DNA of 64,000 bases from Takakia lepidozioides (lineage: Eukaryota > Streptophyta > Takakiopsida > Takakiales > Takakiaceae). Position 1 is the first letter of the stretch, and every line of letters starts with the position of its first letter. The position numbers and the translations under genes were made by a program. The notes under the pieces are model-generated. The model was not told where the DNA came from. It searched no databases and worked only from the letters and a program-made list of their open reading frames with translations. Positions 1-13,200 of this stretch are shown piece after piece. Location: the NCBI GenBank assembly GCA_030704615.1, contig CM060733.1, forward strand, positions 19,098,001 to 19,162,000, read 5' to 3'.

Positions 1-527
1 TAGGACTTCTTGGAGCTTCCTGGTGGACGCTACAACATTTCATTGTTTCTCTACGTCTCTCCAGGGTCTTCCGAGTTCAGTCTTGGTTGTTTTAGTGCCT
101 TTTATGTAAGTTATCTGCTCAAGTGCTTGCAAATCTGTAGCAATCCAGGTGGTCTTTATCACTCCCTGAGGCTCTTCCTCATTACATCTGTCATACTCGT
201 TCTGTTGCATTATATGTTCTTACGATCTGTCCAAGATAATTGATTTAACAAGCGTCCCTGTCCCTCCTCAGCACCCATTGGAATTTTGACTTTCAAGAAC
301 TCTACAGACTTTTCTTTGTTTCTCTACCTCTCCGGTCTTCGAAGTTCACTATTGGCAACGCTTCTATGCTCTCGCAATTTTTACTGTGATCCAGGTTTCT
401 CAATTGCTGCTTCTTTTTCCCTCCTCAGCACCCATTGGTACTTCGACTTTCAGTGAAGTGGGGGTCTCAGAAATCAGTACCTAGAGAAGTGTGTGCAGGA
501 AGACTAAGACAAAATCGACCCGCAAGC
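1..527 (+). promoter_or_regulatory. Upstream/5' leader region of the FPF1-like gene
   Basis: No convincing coding sequence is seen. The stretch holds short imperfect direct repeats: a block beginning tccctcctcagcacccattg occurs near 260-300 and again near 419-458, followed both times by an acttt-rich tract. It probably represents promoter and 5' untranslated sequence of the gene starting at 528. No TATA box could be assigned with confidence. Confidence 0.35.
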
Positions 528-872
528 ATGTCGGGGGTTTGGGTGTTCAAGGGCGCAGTAAGTTCCAGGTTGGTGCCCAACCCACTCCAGGAGTGCGTGA
601 ATGGCGTGGAGCTAGCAGGCCTGAGGCGTAAGGTTTTGGTGTATAGAGCCACCAATGAGACAGTTGAATCTTACGAGGTCCTGGAGGAGAAGTTTCTACA
701 GCTTGGGTGGATTCCATACGATGATGGTGATAAGGGGCTGCGGCAGTACCACATCAGCTACTGCACCCCGCATCTCATCTCCTTGCCCCTTGAATTCGCA
801 AATTTAAAGCCCAGGCACATGTACGACATTGTTGTTAAAACCCGATCTGCCTTTGAGGTGCGTGATGCCTGA
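528..872 (+). CDS. FPF1: FPF1-like protein (FLOWERING PROMOTING FACTOR 1 family)
   Basis: The product is a 114-residue single-exon protein, close to the usual length of about 110 for this plant family. Diagnostic features are the N-terminus MSGVWVFK, the central block with KVLVYRATNE and LGW, and the C-terminal run LPLEFANLKPRHMYDIVVK followed by an ending close to FEVRDA. The frame is open upstream to 435, but the family start motif begins at the ATG at 528, so I use that start. Angiosperm FPF1 proteins are small nucleo-cytoplasmic proteins that influence flowering time and growth, often linked to gibberellin responses. The role in a non-flowering plant is unknown. The lack of introns is normal for the family. 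Confidence 0.9.
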   Translation: MSGVWVFKGAVSSRLVPNPLQECVNGVELAGLRRKVLVYRATNETVESYEVLEEKFLQLGWIPYDDGDKGLRQYHISYCTPHLISLPLEFANLKPRHMYDIVVKTRSAFEVRDA

Positions 873-2904
873 TCATCATATCCCAGACTTCAGCCCATGA
901 ACTCTGGTGCTATTAAAACTGATCAGTTTTTGGATGTACGTAAGCCTCTCGATTGATGTCCTTTCATATAGGTTGCATATGGTTTAAGCCATTTTCCGCC
1001 CACAGTGTTCCGCAAGATGCTAGACCATACTAGTAGTATTTACTTCTGTCCGCTGAACAGATTCTAGTAGATTGTACAGGATTCTGTCTGGCTCATGAAG
1101 GGGTTCCACCTTATCACTTGAGCTTTAGCTGCATTCAATCCAGGAAGATTACTAACACACAATGTTCAGTGTTAATAACAGTCACTTATTTTTCGGGACA
1201 GCCATTGTTGTGTTAGATAGAGCTCAGCATGCACATTGAGCAGACCTTTTAATATATATACAGGTTAAATCGTCACCACATGTACATACATTTGTTCTAC
1301 TTTCTACTTATCATGCATGCAGCAACTGGTAATCGCTGAGGCGATGATTTAGAGGCAGCAACGATACACTGTAGACTTCTGAGCGCCGGCGAAAGAATGC
1401 GACTTGGTTCATGTATCCAGCCCTCCCACAATTTTAGATTCCTTTTTATCGTTTCTGACATTCAAAGAATTTCCAAATCCCCAAGTGTAACTTTGAGGCA
1501 CTCGACGAAATCCTCGAATGGTTTCTTTTGAAGTTTAATGCAAGTACGCGTCTATGAACTATCGATGTGGCAGATCAGGCAGCTGTGATATGTATTGCTC
1601 AAGGATTGCCATCACAGTATGCCCTAGCTTTAGAGAAACTGTTACAAAATCAATTAGAGGAACTATTTAGTCGTTGTCGACCAAACACGGACATCAAGTC
1701 GGACTTCAGGCCGCTCATGTAACAGAGCCTTTCTGCTCCAAGATTTGTCAACTATACCTGATTGCTTCGGTATAGCTAACTCTACTTTCTCTTTGAGCTG
1801 GATCTTCTCTGCCCATTTTGGGTCTCTTTTGGGTGCAGAATTTTCGACACCCAGAACTTCATCTGAGCTTTGAGAACATCAGAGGTTTCTTCCTGAAGAA
1901 TCCTTACTTGATCTTACGGGGAGCAACTGCTCTGTAACTCTATCACTCACACTCGGAAGGCAATGATCAGAACATGCAGCTGCCATCAAAATTGACATGA
2001 AAAATCACATGCAGCCACACAAAATTGTCAACTGGTACCTTGCCATAACCAGGCTGATCCTGGGTTCAATCCCTAGCAAACTTTAACTCCAACTTCAAGG
2101 GTTTAAAATCTGCAAGTCTCCTCGCATGTTGTACATACAACAGAGGAATCCCAATTGGTGGCTTGAAAAGTAGTAGGCGAGCAAGCATGTTGGCTGCCAG
2201 AGTTAGTCAAACTGTACATTCTATTCACATATTGACTATCCACATGTCTGATCTGCAGATTATTTGAATGAGGATTCTGGCATGAGGATATTTGATTCCC
2301 GGGATCGAGATAGAGTGTAGCTCTATGCTCGCATCTATGGCAGAAAATCAATAACCGCCTATCGCAGTGCGACAGGACAACCATATACACATGAGCGGTG
2401 TGCGCAGGAAATGTCCACTTGTAAGCTGTTTCTTGGAAGGGGTTTCAGAAGAAAGAGACCGTTGCGCACAGTCCAGTGGATGGATTATGTGTCACCGCAG
2501 AATGTACATAGAAAACCCAGGACCACACTTGTAAGCAGGGCACCAATAGCTGCCTGCTGATTCAAGGTACATCGAAAATGTTGCCCACTCCACGCTTTGC
2601 CACTACCTGCTCAAAAACACCTAGAATTCTGTCAACCAAAAGAGTAGAACTTGACGACCGGCCAATCTACTTGTTTGAAAGTTGAAAGCTGCTTAGCTGA
2701 ACAATCCATTTCATCAGGAAGCCCCTCCGTAGCTGGAAGGCCTTGTTGTGTGCCGCTTGCTGAATCCATGAAATTGTGAAGGTAATTGCGAATCAAGAGA
2801 GCCTTTAAGCCTGCAATCCTTACGCTGTTAACCTGTTCCTTGGGAATTTAAATTGCCGCTACGTCTCAAAGCTTCTTAAGGACAAACCTGAAGTATTACC
2901 CAAG
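873..2904. other. Intergenic stretch without a recognisable gene
   Basis: I see no ORF with family resemblance here. The interval lies between the 3' end of the FPF1-like gene and the 3' end of the transporter gene on the opposite strand, so the two genes converge. It contains a possible tRNA-derived SINE remnant near 2030-2090 and otherwise AT-rich sequence. Confidence 0.5.
2030..2090 (+). repeat. Possible tRNA-derived SINE fragment
   Basis: A stretch reading ctgatcctgggttcaatccc resembles the B box of an RNA polymerase III promoter (GGTTCRANTCC) with the flank typical of plant tRNA-derived SINEs. A similar segment occurs at 54603-54735. No complete tRNA fold is seen, so this is not called a tRNA gene. 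The assignment rests on the B-box-like block and the recurrence only. Confidence 0.3.
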
Positions 2905-5900
2905 CTAGATTACTAAAGCGTCAGGCGATGCCACCACTGGGGAGCTCTCTGAGGAGGAGCTCTCGTCTCCGACATATGCATTGGGCCCACATTTCCGAAA
3001 CCTCAGCTGCGTATTGCTCCGCAGTGCATGACCCAAACTCTCCACCGCTTTGAACTCCTTTTGTATCACCAAGTCAATGCGGCGCTGCATTTTGTCAATG
3101 TTCTCCTGCACTCGGGCCAAGCGCTGCTGCATCACGTCCTCGATGCCATGCGCGCCATAGCGAGTCAGCAGCTCCTTCACTGTGTACATCAGCACCGCCA
3201 TCGATCCCCCTGCCCCCCTTCCCACTCTAAATCATCAAACTTGAAATTTGGGAGCTTCACCTAACTTAACTTGGATGACATGTCTATGCCCATTTTCGAG
3301 GAAGAAGGATTGTTTGAATGGAAAATCCCTAGGGTCTCACCTGTTTTGTCAAAACATCACAATGTGGCCCTCTCTTGGAGGCCACCTCATCCACTCCCTG
3401 TGCCTGTGGGGGTCCCTTAAACAGTTTGGGGCCAACTATGCAGGTTTGGGCAGCTGGGTCAGCCCAATGCTGCAGCCTAAAACCCAAAAAAGCTGCTTTG
3501 AATTACTTCAAAGATGCATAGCAAATCTTGCTTTGATCTGCCGGCGACATGGTAAGGGTTGTTGGAAAGTTGAGATTCAGGGCTACATTTTGTTTTTGAA
3601 AGTTACCTTAATCAGAGGAAAGCACAAAAAGTTAGAGGAAAGTAAGGTTGGACCCATTTCCGGTCACTTGTGCTTGAAGGGATAACAAGTGAGTTGCTGA
3701 TCAACATTATTTATGCCAAAATTCCAGACACATTCAACACCAGGGATGGCCATCATAGAAAGAGAGCTCTCACCTATGAGCCCAATTGCATGTGTGCGAT
3801 CAGAAGCAAAGTAGAGCATTGAAACGCACAGCGCGATCGGGATAGCCATCAGAGCTGTTAGCCATCCACTCACCCAGCTCAAGTTGGTGTTAGGGTGTCT
3901 ATTATCAATACAATATGGTGACTCTGGATGTTGTCTCAAAGTTCTGAGGCCCTACTCTGTAGGCCACCAGTATTGTACTCATAAGACGTTGTTTGCCGTA
4001 GCCTTGTGGCCATTGACCCCGCACCCAGTTTGAGCGGGAACAAAAGGGACAGAACCTACCTCTGTCAGGGGCTGACGTTGGTAGTGTGACTTACCATCAT
4101 ATATAGAATTAATCCGGGTTTTCCAGATATCCTCTAGAAATCCCTTCACACAAGCATCAATCTGCTGTGTGTGATTTGCCCAAAAACTAGGCCTCAGGAG
4201 GGCCTGGGCTTTTGGCTCAGCCTCGAGACTTTCAAAGTTGTTAAACAGGGGTACAGGCACAATTCCCTTGATAGAATTGAAGAGAGCGTCTCTTTGGTGA
4301 GAGAACCCCGGACAGTGTATCAGAAAGTGAATACTGTCTTCAGATTGCCCACACAGCGGGCAATTGCACTCTCCCTTTCCTCTCTGCTTCTGTTTGCTGT
4401 TCAAAGGTAGGCTTCCTGCCCTGAGTTTAAATTTCAGTCTAGTGCCGAGAGTGGGTAGACCCTTGAGGTCATTCAAAATGTCCTCCCCCATGTCACTGAC
4501 TGGAAACAAGTTCAGGGACCAGTAAACTAGAGAGAAAAACAGGAAGGGAGGGCTGTGAGGTATTTTTCAATTGTGCCTCAGGGACCATCTCTGACTCATG
4601 CCAGAAGGATCTCACATAGAACTTCAGTGTTTACCTGTAAGTTAAAAGACCTCAAACATACACTAGTAAAAACAAAAAAAATAGAGCAGAGTGATCAAAC
4701 AAGAGCGGAGATGACTGACATCACCACATCATAGCTGCAGACAAACCATGCTGGGAAGAGGTCGAACCTGGAAGCGTTATATTTCCAAGGGGAATTTGAA
4801 ATGGGCGGAAAGCGTCAGGTTCTGTGTAACGTAGTTGTATCAGTGCACCAAGCTTGAGTAGAGTTGACAATGCATAAAAAAACATGTCCGCCTTCCAGAG
4901 GGTGTCCATCAAATACAATACATACATGGTTTCAGCAGAGTTCAAATCAATTGTTCCTCTTAAAATTAGCTACTTTCTTCACCTTATGACCCATTATCTG
5001 TGGAGAAGAGAGGAGACAGGAGGTACCCACAGAGAAATACAGAACAGAGAAATACATTGCAGGGAGAGAGATTTGCAACCAGTTGTACACAACCCGGGAA
5101 GAGATTCAAGGAGATGAAGAGAGGCAAATCATGGGCAAGATGTGAGAGCAACCTCAGCAAGGTGATAGAAATTGAAGAAACAGAGCACAAACGTGCATAA
5201 CGAGGCGACCAGAATAGCTGCCCAGGGTGTGCCATAGACTGGGTGCAGATACGTGAACCCATGATAGGCCTGCCCACCCACAAGCTCACTGTCATCTTCA
5301 CCTTCCTGGTTTCCTCTATCTCACTGATCATCAGAAGGAGATCCTCCTCAGCTCAAAAGCAGGTTCTATTCCCTCCTCAATGTATCAAGGACGGAATACC
5401 ATGTTTCTAACTTTATATGGCTCATAGCGCACACGATCCGGCTACCCAGCACTGCCTTATATTGGGTTGGAATTCTAGTTTCATGCAATGGCACATTCCA
5501 GAACATGTCATCCACTCACCTATATTTCTGTTTGTCAGCTCCAATCAGACTGTTACTATTCATGTAATCAATGTTACAAATCAACACATGTACTGGGACG
5601 AGGCCAGCCAAACTTCACACAACAACAGTGCAAAGGAGCCTGCTACTGGAGATTTGAAAGTGACTAACATAAGCCAGGTTAATTGATGGATTGTAAAGCT
5701 TGTAATAAATGGCAAGGTAAGAGGATTGGAGAACTGCAGACTTGGTTGTAGTTCAATCCTTTCCTTAGTGGTCATGTTGAACTTACAAGCCTGACATGTA
5801 GACAAGATCTGCATAAATTGCAGAGGCATCCTATATCCGGTGTCAAGGCTATGGCAAGGGTAAGGTGAGAGAACAAAGTTATACTTGGTCAACTTGGGCC

Positions 5901-8900
5901 ATGCCAAAAATAATGCGCGAATTTATGCAGAGGCGGGTGAGCAGCAGGCCCAATGCACTCAATGCTGCTGAGAACCCCATCCATCCCTGTCATTCCATCC
6001 CACCCTCCTTTCACCACATTACATCTCAGCCAGCTATGCCACTACTATTGTCATTAGCGAAAGCTCTCTTGGGTCTTTCCCATCCCAGAAACCACAATTA
6101 ATGTTCGAGCGATTGTCTAAGGGTGAAGGCCTCGTGTAGGTAGGCTGCCAAGCATTTTTGATCCTCATAGTTTAAGACCATTGAGAGTTTGGGTTCCACT
6201 GAATAAACAGTGGAATCTCCCACGGATATGCTCGTAGTATAGAGGGCAGTAGAAGAAGTGTTCTTCAGTTTCAATTTCCTTGCTGTGCCCTATGCAAGCT
6301 GGAGGAAGAAAGAATGAATGAATGCAGATAACATTGAGAGAGAATGAGACATATAATCTAAGAAACACAAAAGAAATTTTATGCGGACTACAGTTACACT
6401 GACATGTGGCAAAGTTAAGTTCAAACACATAGCCTTACAGCTCCTTTACTTATAGTATCTTCCAAGTACACCATCAGACATACATCTAATCACCCAAGAC
6501 ACATGCTACCTTTTGGCACTGTAAGACTCCCAATAACAAGATGGTGCTATCGTAGGCCTGTTGCAGCTCTACCCATTTACTTGTGAGACGCAGATATGAG
6601 ACTAAACAGACCGCGACAAAGCATGATAGTACGAGAAACCTGAAGAAAGTGCCCACCAATTCCCTTCGCCATGCTGATGTACGTTCCATTCTTCCACCTG
6701 GATAGTCAGGAATCAAACTGATGCCTATAAGCATGGGCAAGCTGTACACAGCTAGATAAAGTAACCAGTATTTTTCAGTGCCCGCGGAATGAGGTCCTGG
6801 ATACCTCACCTCAGCAGCACATGTCCCAGCCGCATCCAACCTGCTTCCCAAATGCCATTAGTTAGCTGGACATTATCCGTCCACCTGTACACATCTCCCA
6901 CGCCTCCCTTATCTCTACACATTCCTTCCAACCCCACCCCCACAACACACACCCACACACACCCACAACCAAAACACCAGCAATGGTAGAAATTAGAATG
7001 CAATTCCCTCTAAAGAATGCACACTACAACACCTTGAGCACTCGGAATTTTCAAAAGTGATGGTGAGGTCTACAAAAATATAATGGAGTCATTTGTATAG
7101 AACAGAGATACTGACTTTGAGACCCCATATTTTGTGTTTTCTTGAAAGGAGCATCAAATTAAGTCAGAGAAAGGCCTGTATAAAGATTTAGGAGAAGTCA
7201 TGTGTTAAGGAGAGAGAAACAGAGAAAGAGACCCTGAAGTATTCCAAAGAAGTACAGTGATGAACTTGCCCCAATCAACAGCAGGGGGAATTGGTGCATC
7301 CATCCAGCTAAAGTTGAGATAGAAGATGCCCATTATGCACATGATTAGAAATGGTGCTAACACCATCAGTGCCAGTACAATTGATGCTGTTCCTGCAGGA
7401 TTGTGGGACATGTTGAAAGTTAGTTCAACCCTTTCCCCATATCCTCCTACCCTCCTGCCTCTAGTTCTTTTTCAATGTTTTCCTGCATATGAATTGACTC
7501 GTTTTTGCTTCTCTCTCTCCAGCCGCCTTGTACCTATTTCTCTAGCTTTTCCATCTTTCTTCATGCTTCCTTCATGCTTCATGATGCTCTTTCACGGACC
7601 TAACATGGTGCTAAAAAAACTGGAAACTTTTCTCAAGGCTAGGCATGAAAAGAGTAAGGTTGCAGACAGGGGGAGGTGCGAGAAACTTTCTTAGACAAGG
7701 CAACAGTGATTACTTTTACTTAAAGAATAACTATGAGCACAGGAGACAGTTCCCTGAAAGAAATCTCTGAGAAATGATCAAGCTTTATGTGAACCTTCCC
7801 AGAAATCCTGCTATGGTTAAGTGAGGAGGGGAGCTGCTCTGACAGGTTTTGGTCACGGAGTTTAAATGCAGTTACAAACATCCAACTCACCCACAAATCC
7901 AACACCAAGAATGTTGAGAACAGTGACAAGGAGCAACATAAGCACTTTCAAGAACACGCTCCAACCATACGAAATCATCTCATTGTCATTGTCATTATCG
8001 ATAAGGGCGGACAAATAGTCAATAAATAGAACTGGGTACATGGCATTGTCCAACACACAGCAGACAGTCGCAAAGACGCTGTTGATGAAAGACCAGAAGG
8101 GCCCAAATGCACGGTATATCCATAAAACGTGCCCACCGCTCTCGGGTATCATACACGAGAGCTCTGCGGTCATCAGCGCCAGTGGCGCCGACCACAAGAA
8201 TGGAAAAAGCAAGATCCCTACAACCAGCAGCGGACCCCCTGCTTTCACCGAGCCTTCGAATCCAAATGGACCCTGCAACCAAGAAAGGTCCACTTACTTT
8301 CTGGACATGAGTAAACTGCATCATGAACAAGTCACCCAAGTTCATTTCGGTAGCTTTGCCCACTACAAACAACTCTCAACAACATGACGTTTCCAACCTG
8401 GTCTGTTGTCGTGACTGGTGCCAGTGTATCGCCACAATTCCTTCGTGCTGTCCAGAAGTATGACTTACTACACTCCAGACGTATGTCTGAACCATGTAAT
8501 CATACTCCAGACCTCGTTTGTCTGGTGGAAATCTGCACTTTTAGGTCCTCGCTACATATCCCTCTCGTCCTCCTCCTCTCCACCCACCCCCCTCGTCCCT
8601 TTCAGTGATTTGAGGTTGTCCATCGGTCTCGCAACCACACAACATGTGAAGAGGTGACAGAATTCTGCGGTGAGCTTACAAGTGAATCAGCTAAGAGTTA
8701 AAAAAGGAAATGGGAATGAGCGCTTACAGCAGCAACAGCAAAAAACGAAATGCCAACGAGCTGCCGGGTGCTTAGAAGATTTTTGTCCGAATATTGAGCT
8801 TGGCTTGCCATGGCCCCCTTGTACCGGCCTAGGTTGGCCAGTGGCGTCCCCTCACCCAGACCTGCAACAGTCCCCTGTGCAACCCCCTCCAGGTGGTCCT

Positions 8901-9111
8901 GCTGGGAAGGCCCACCGGACTCTGGCCACTCATAGCTTTCACTTCCCTGCAACGTAGCCTGAGGCTCCTGATCTCCTGCAATCCGAGTAAACCATCTATG
9001 TTGGCTCACACCGTAACAGCGTGAAATTAGCTTTTCGATGGTCTCCGTTGTCTTCCTTATCAGCCGCAGTCTGCGAGATGGCTGCACTTCCATTTCGCTA
9101 TCCGCAATCAC
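2905..9111 (-). CDS. APC-superfamily amino-acid/polyamine transporter (PUT/LAT-like), nine exons
   Basis: Exons as read: 9111-8728, 8272-7891, 7392-7233, 6840-6633, 5986-5885, 5269-5153, 4891-4768, about 3877-3774, 3209-2905 (stop at 2905-2907). The order of segments follows plant polyamine/cationic amino-acid transporters: TM1 with the GPFGFEGSV motif, a block with IPESGGHVLWIYRAFGPFW, DNAMYPVLFIDYL, EVRYPG, GFTYLHPVYGTPWA, and RYTEPDAFRPFQIPLG before the last two membrane spans. The protein would be an integral membrane permease of about 625 residues. That is longer than the usual 480-530 because of an extra hydrophilic N-terminus of about 120 residues and a coiled-coil-like, Ser-rich C-terminal tail in the last exon. 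Most junctions are in phase. The exon 4 donor (CTC|GTACTA) is weak, and the exon 7/8 junction could not be phased by eye. Either my boundary there is wrong or the gene is decaying. Introns contain LINE fragments at 3979-4509 and 6101-6300. Substrate specificity cannot be read from sequence. Confidence 0.8.
3979..4509 (-). mobile_element. LINE (non-LTR retrotransposon) 3' fragment, zf-RVT region
   Basis: A 176-residue open frame contains CNCPLCGQSEDSIHFLIHC, the C-x2-C...H...C zinc-binding motif found after reverse transcriptase in plant LINEs. It ends with a GHKATANNVL-like tail. It sits in the transporter intron between exons 7 and 8, in the same orientation as the gene. Closely related pieces occur at 29311-29745, 29771-29885 and 49009-49190, so this is a dispersed family. 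No RT or endonuclease domain is present, so the copy is 5'-truncated and dead. Confidence 0.75.
6101..6300 (-). mobile_element. LINE 3' fragment (second family)
   Basis: The minus strand encodes ACIGHSKEIETEEHFFYC and CLFSGTQTL, and matches the end of the larger LINE copy at 61880-62645, down to the shared terminal bases around the stop codon. It lies in the transporter intron between exons 4 and 5. The fragment is short and truncated, with small indels against the longer copy. Confidence 0.7.
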
Positions 9112-10208
9112 CTAGGGGTTTAACTGCGTTTCTTTCTATTTCCAAACTTCATCTGCATTGAGGTGGCAAAGGAGGACCGCTCATAAAAATGTCTCGAGAA
9201 CTGTCCTGCTAAGACCTATGTTTCCTGCATAGCAACCCCTCTCTTTCAGACCTCAAGTTTTTGTTGCTATTCTCCACCTTTGAATAGGTCGATGTGCAGT
9301 AAGCTCAAAATGCCTCTTGGGTGAGAAACTCAATTAGAAGGTCTCAGATGTTGTCTTATCAATCGTGGTCACTTCTGGAGTCGTATCGTCTGCAGCTCTG
9401 GGGTGACCTCTTTCTTGAGCTCTCCTTTAAGGGCTTCCTACACGGGTAGACGGATTCTCTTCTTGATGATCAGCTCTTATAAATGGATCATCGTCCAACA
9501 ATCTGGTTCATAAAATACCCATGTAACAAGGCACGAATGTCCTTAGAGAGTTGCATGATGCAGAGATTTTCTTCCAGGTTGCGAGCAAGGCGGTTATGAG
9601 CTACTGGTCTGTTATGCACCTCAAAATTAGCCCGTATGTGTCCTCACAGCAGAGATGCTCCATTCCTGAACTACTAGCTTCAGAGAGACCAAGAGCGAGG
9701 AGGTGGGTAGGCACGGCGGAAGGCAGTTATAGTAGGCGAGCTGCCATGAAAGCTCAACGTAACTTCATGGGCTTCGGAAAGCGTTGCCACATGCACACTG
9801 TCGTTACACTAATAAGCTACCCTATAGCCCCCCAACTCTTCAACTTTCGGAGTCACGTATGTTTATTTGAAATAGGGCGGCACTGCTGACGCCCGAGTCA
9901 AACTGTCGATTGGTGTATTTGGCATGGAGATACACCCAATCACAACCCAATGCGTGCTTTCTGATATCTGTTGCGTAAGGTTACAGAGTGGAAAGAACTT
10001 GCAATGTTTCAAATGGCAATAGCTGGGTCATCCTGCTGGCATTTAGAGTTTTGCGGTGGTTACCTTCTTGTACTCAATAAGGCACAGGGGAAGTAGCTCG
10101 ATGAGAGACGATGGTGATCTGATGGGCGGCAGGTTGTCTTGTCACCCTTTGTAGATTCGAAGAGGTAGAGGAGAAAACTGCCACGGGAAGATGATTCGAA
10201 CGGGCCTG
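9112..10208. promoter_or_regulatory. Divergent promoter region between transporter and AUGMIN7
   Basis: About 1.1 kb separates the 5' ends of two divergently transcribed genes. I see no supported coding sequence; the small ORFs here lack family features. It presumably contains both promoters, but no element could be assigned with confidence. Confidence 0.4.
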
Positions 10209-13200
10209 ATGGAAGAGGTGCACCAGAAGTTGGGAATGCTGCACTATCCACGGGCTTCGGTGCCATCACAATCGTTGCTATACGCCGGCCTAGAGCGCTA
10301 TGCGCTCCTGGAGTGGCTGTTTTTCAGGTCCTCACTCATTCTAGAGGAATTCGCTTCGTCCTCCTTGTTAGCTTTTGTTGTTCGTCTTTGTCTTTTCATG
10401 AATCTTTCCAGTTGTATATCTGAAGGGATCCTTGGAGCCGTCAGTGAGACATGGTTCCTTGCAAGGTAGGGTGTAAAGCGTCGTAGGGGAGTCGTCAATG
10501 CAACGATTCCGGGTTGAAAACTGAAAGCATGCAGAACAGCAATTGGAACTATTGTGCAAGGATTGATGTGACTCCTCTCACCTGTGAGGAAACTGGATTG
10601 GTTTATGGTGAAGTCTTGCCTTCGTGAGATGGTTTTTCAAGTTTGAAGTTGTGAGCCAGTTTGGATGTTCGGTTTTTCCTGTGTGATATGGCCGTGATTC
10701 TGGGTTGGTGATCAAAATGGTGTTGCATTCTCGGAGAGTTATTCCTAGTTCACAAGTCACAATGTGTGGGTAGAGTGATGAGGGCTTGTATCTTAACGGT
10801 TCTAGGTGGCTTGTACTGCACCCCCTCTTTACCTTGTCACTGTTTTTCCTTGTTGGGGTGATTCGAAAGGTTTTTATATGAAGGGTTCTTCATGAGGAGC
10901 GAAGGGGAAAGGATTAGGGATCTTTATCTGCTAAAGGTGGGCCTCTCCCCAGGTTGTTTGCAATTTTCATAATTTAGGAAGAGAGGGAGTTTGTCTGAGC
11001 TTTCATACCCAGGCTAGCAGTAATGTGAACGTTGTGTATGGATGTGATGGACGAACTTCTGCAGACTGCTGGGGGACAAGTCACCCTTCACACAGCAGGG
11101 TTTGCTTGGTGATGGTGCAGACCGTGACGAAGAGGCTGCTCGCATACAGTGTAAGTCTCTTGCATGTACCATGAATTTCTGGAGGTTGCTTGAAGCATGT
11201 TTATTTGAGGTTTCTGCTTTGAGTTTCCATGTAGCAACCATTTGCAAGTATACTCCTTGTGTGCACAGGAATGCAGAGCTCCTGGTTGCATGTGATTGGT
11301 GCTAAGGCTTCAAGCTCCATGGTGACATTTGCGTAGGTTGTCAAAATTTGAATTAAAGTGCTTGTAGAGGCCACAGTGCCAGCAGAGTTGAGGGTATGAG
11401 AGTGAAAGCATATCAGCTGGGTGCAGACTTGGCAGAGATTGCCAAATACCTGGGATTGACAACTGCAGTGGACCCAGATGCCATCCAAGTGAGTGCCTCC
11501 TCATGTTTGGTATAGTGCTGACCAGTCTGTCTCTGAAGCTTCAATGAGGCCATGTATTTGTCTTGTTGTCTCACCGTGATTTCATCCGTGCGTCTCTATA
11601 TCTTCTTTTGGGAAAAAGTATTCTGAGTCAGTCTAAGGCTCCAGTACCAGTATTAGTCCAAAGGATGTGCATAAGAACCCATCCTTGCCAATGAGGTCAC
11701 AAGATAATCCTGGCTCTGTCTTGCTGTTTTGGAATTGCCTGTGTACTCTACAATTTTGATCTAAAACTTGATCTGTCGTATATGGAATGGTACAGGGGAA
11801 AGGGAGTTATGAGAGTCGAGCAGAAATGCTGCACCTGACAGTGGAGCTAGTGGAAGCCAGCAGTGTTGCTGACAATCCTGAGTGGAGGTGAGGCTGCCAA
11901 GTCTTCATCTGCAGACATGGTTTCCAAGTATGTTTTCTTTTTTATTTGCTATTACAGCTCACTATCCATTGTGTCAGTCTCCCAGCTGGGGCACATAAGT
12001 GTGGGCTGTTCAGAACTGTCATTGTCAAGTGAGGGTGCAGTGTGTGAGCACAATTGTGAGCATAGGTGGGCACTGTTTCAAGGTAATGGTAACTCTATGT
12101 GTGCATTTGCCGTTTTTACAAACATGTACAGCCCATTTGTGGGTTGAGTAGAACTAGTCTCAATGGTAGTTGCCCTAAGGATCATCAGCAGGACCCAGCG
12201 CTTGATTGTTTGATCTCTATCCAAAGCAACCAAGTCTTTGGTAGTATTATTGAACAGGAGTGCTCAGTCTTGAGAGGGGCTTTGGGCTGCATGATGTGCT
12301 TTTGGGTTTTATTAGCAGCTGCTTCAAACAGGCAAACTGCCTGCTCACTCAAGTAGGTGGGGTGAAGTCTTTTGGAGGAACTCCTGTCTCAGGAGTCACA
12401 TTCAAAAGAAGGTACAGAGACCGTAGATGTATCAATGATGCAAGGATCAAGTAATGGTTTGACTGGTTACCAAGGGCAGATGAGAAAAGGAGTTCCTACC
12501 GAATGACAGAGGAGGGGAAATTGGAGGAAATTGCATGGGGCAGTAGCTTTTAAGCCTCTGCTTGTCATTGACTTGTGAGGGCATGGATGGGGCTGGGATG
12601 CAGCATCGATGACCAAGTAGCCAAGGACGTACTATTGGTCGATGCCATTGCTGAAAAGCAGACCCAAGTTTTTTCTGATGAATGTAAACTCTTCCCTGCT
12701 GACGTGCAAATTATGCTCAACTCTCCAGTGTATGACCTCGACTCCTTTCCTGGTATATAAATCCTGGTAACATGACCATTTTTTGGACACAAATTAGTTA
12801 TGTAGGCTATTTAATAACCAGAGGTGAAAGTCCTGACTGCGCTTTTTGCACTCTTGTATAAGGTAGGAGAGGTATGGTAGGAGCTAGCCTTAGGTTAGCC
12901 TTAGGTCCTCAGCGCTGTTGTAGCTGAGGCACTTACTGGGCTGGCTCATGGTCACTTGTTGTTCGTTTAACCTTGACTGCTGTTTCGTTCTTGCATTCCA
13001 AGGTGTTTTCAGAGGTTTGAGATCTTCCAGAACAAAGGGATGAGGTAGAAAAGTTGGCTGAGAACCAGTTTTGTGGATGGCCCTGGGTTGTCTGCAGCCA
13101 AGATATAGTTGAACTGGAATCACAGCTGTCTGAGCAGATGAAGGACTTGGCAAATCTGCAGACCCTGGTTACTGACCTGGCTGCCAAGGTGAGCATGTTT

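Noticed and set aside
8298-8315. An 18-bp candidate microexon (FTHVQK) in the transporter, with good AG and GTAAGT borders
   Set aside because: It would leave a 25-bp intron, too short for plants. Direct splicing of 8728 to 8272 aligns better with the family GPFG motif.
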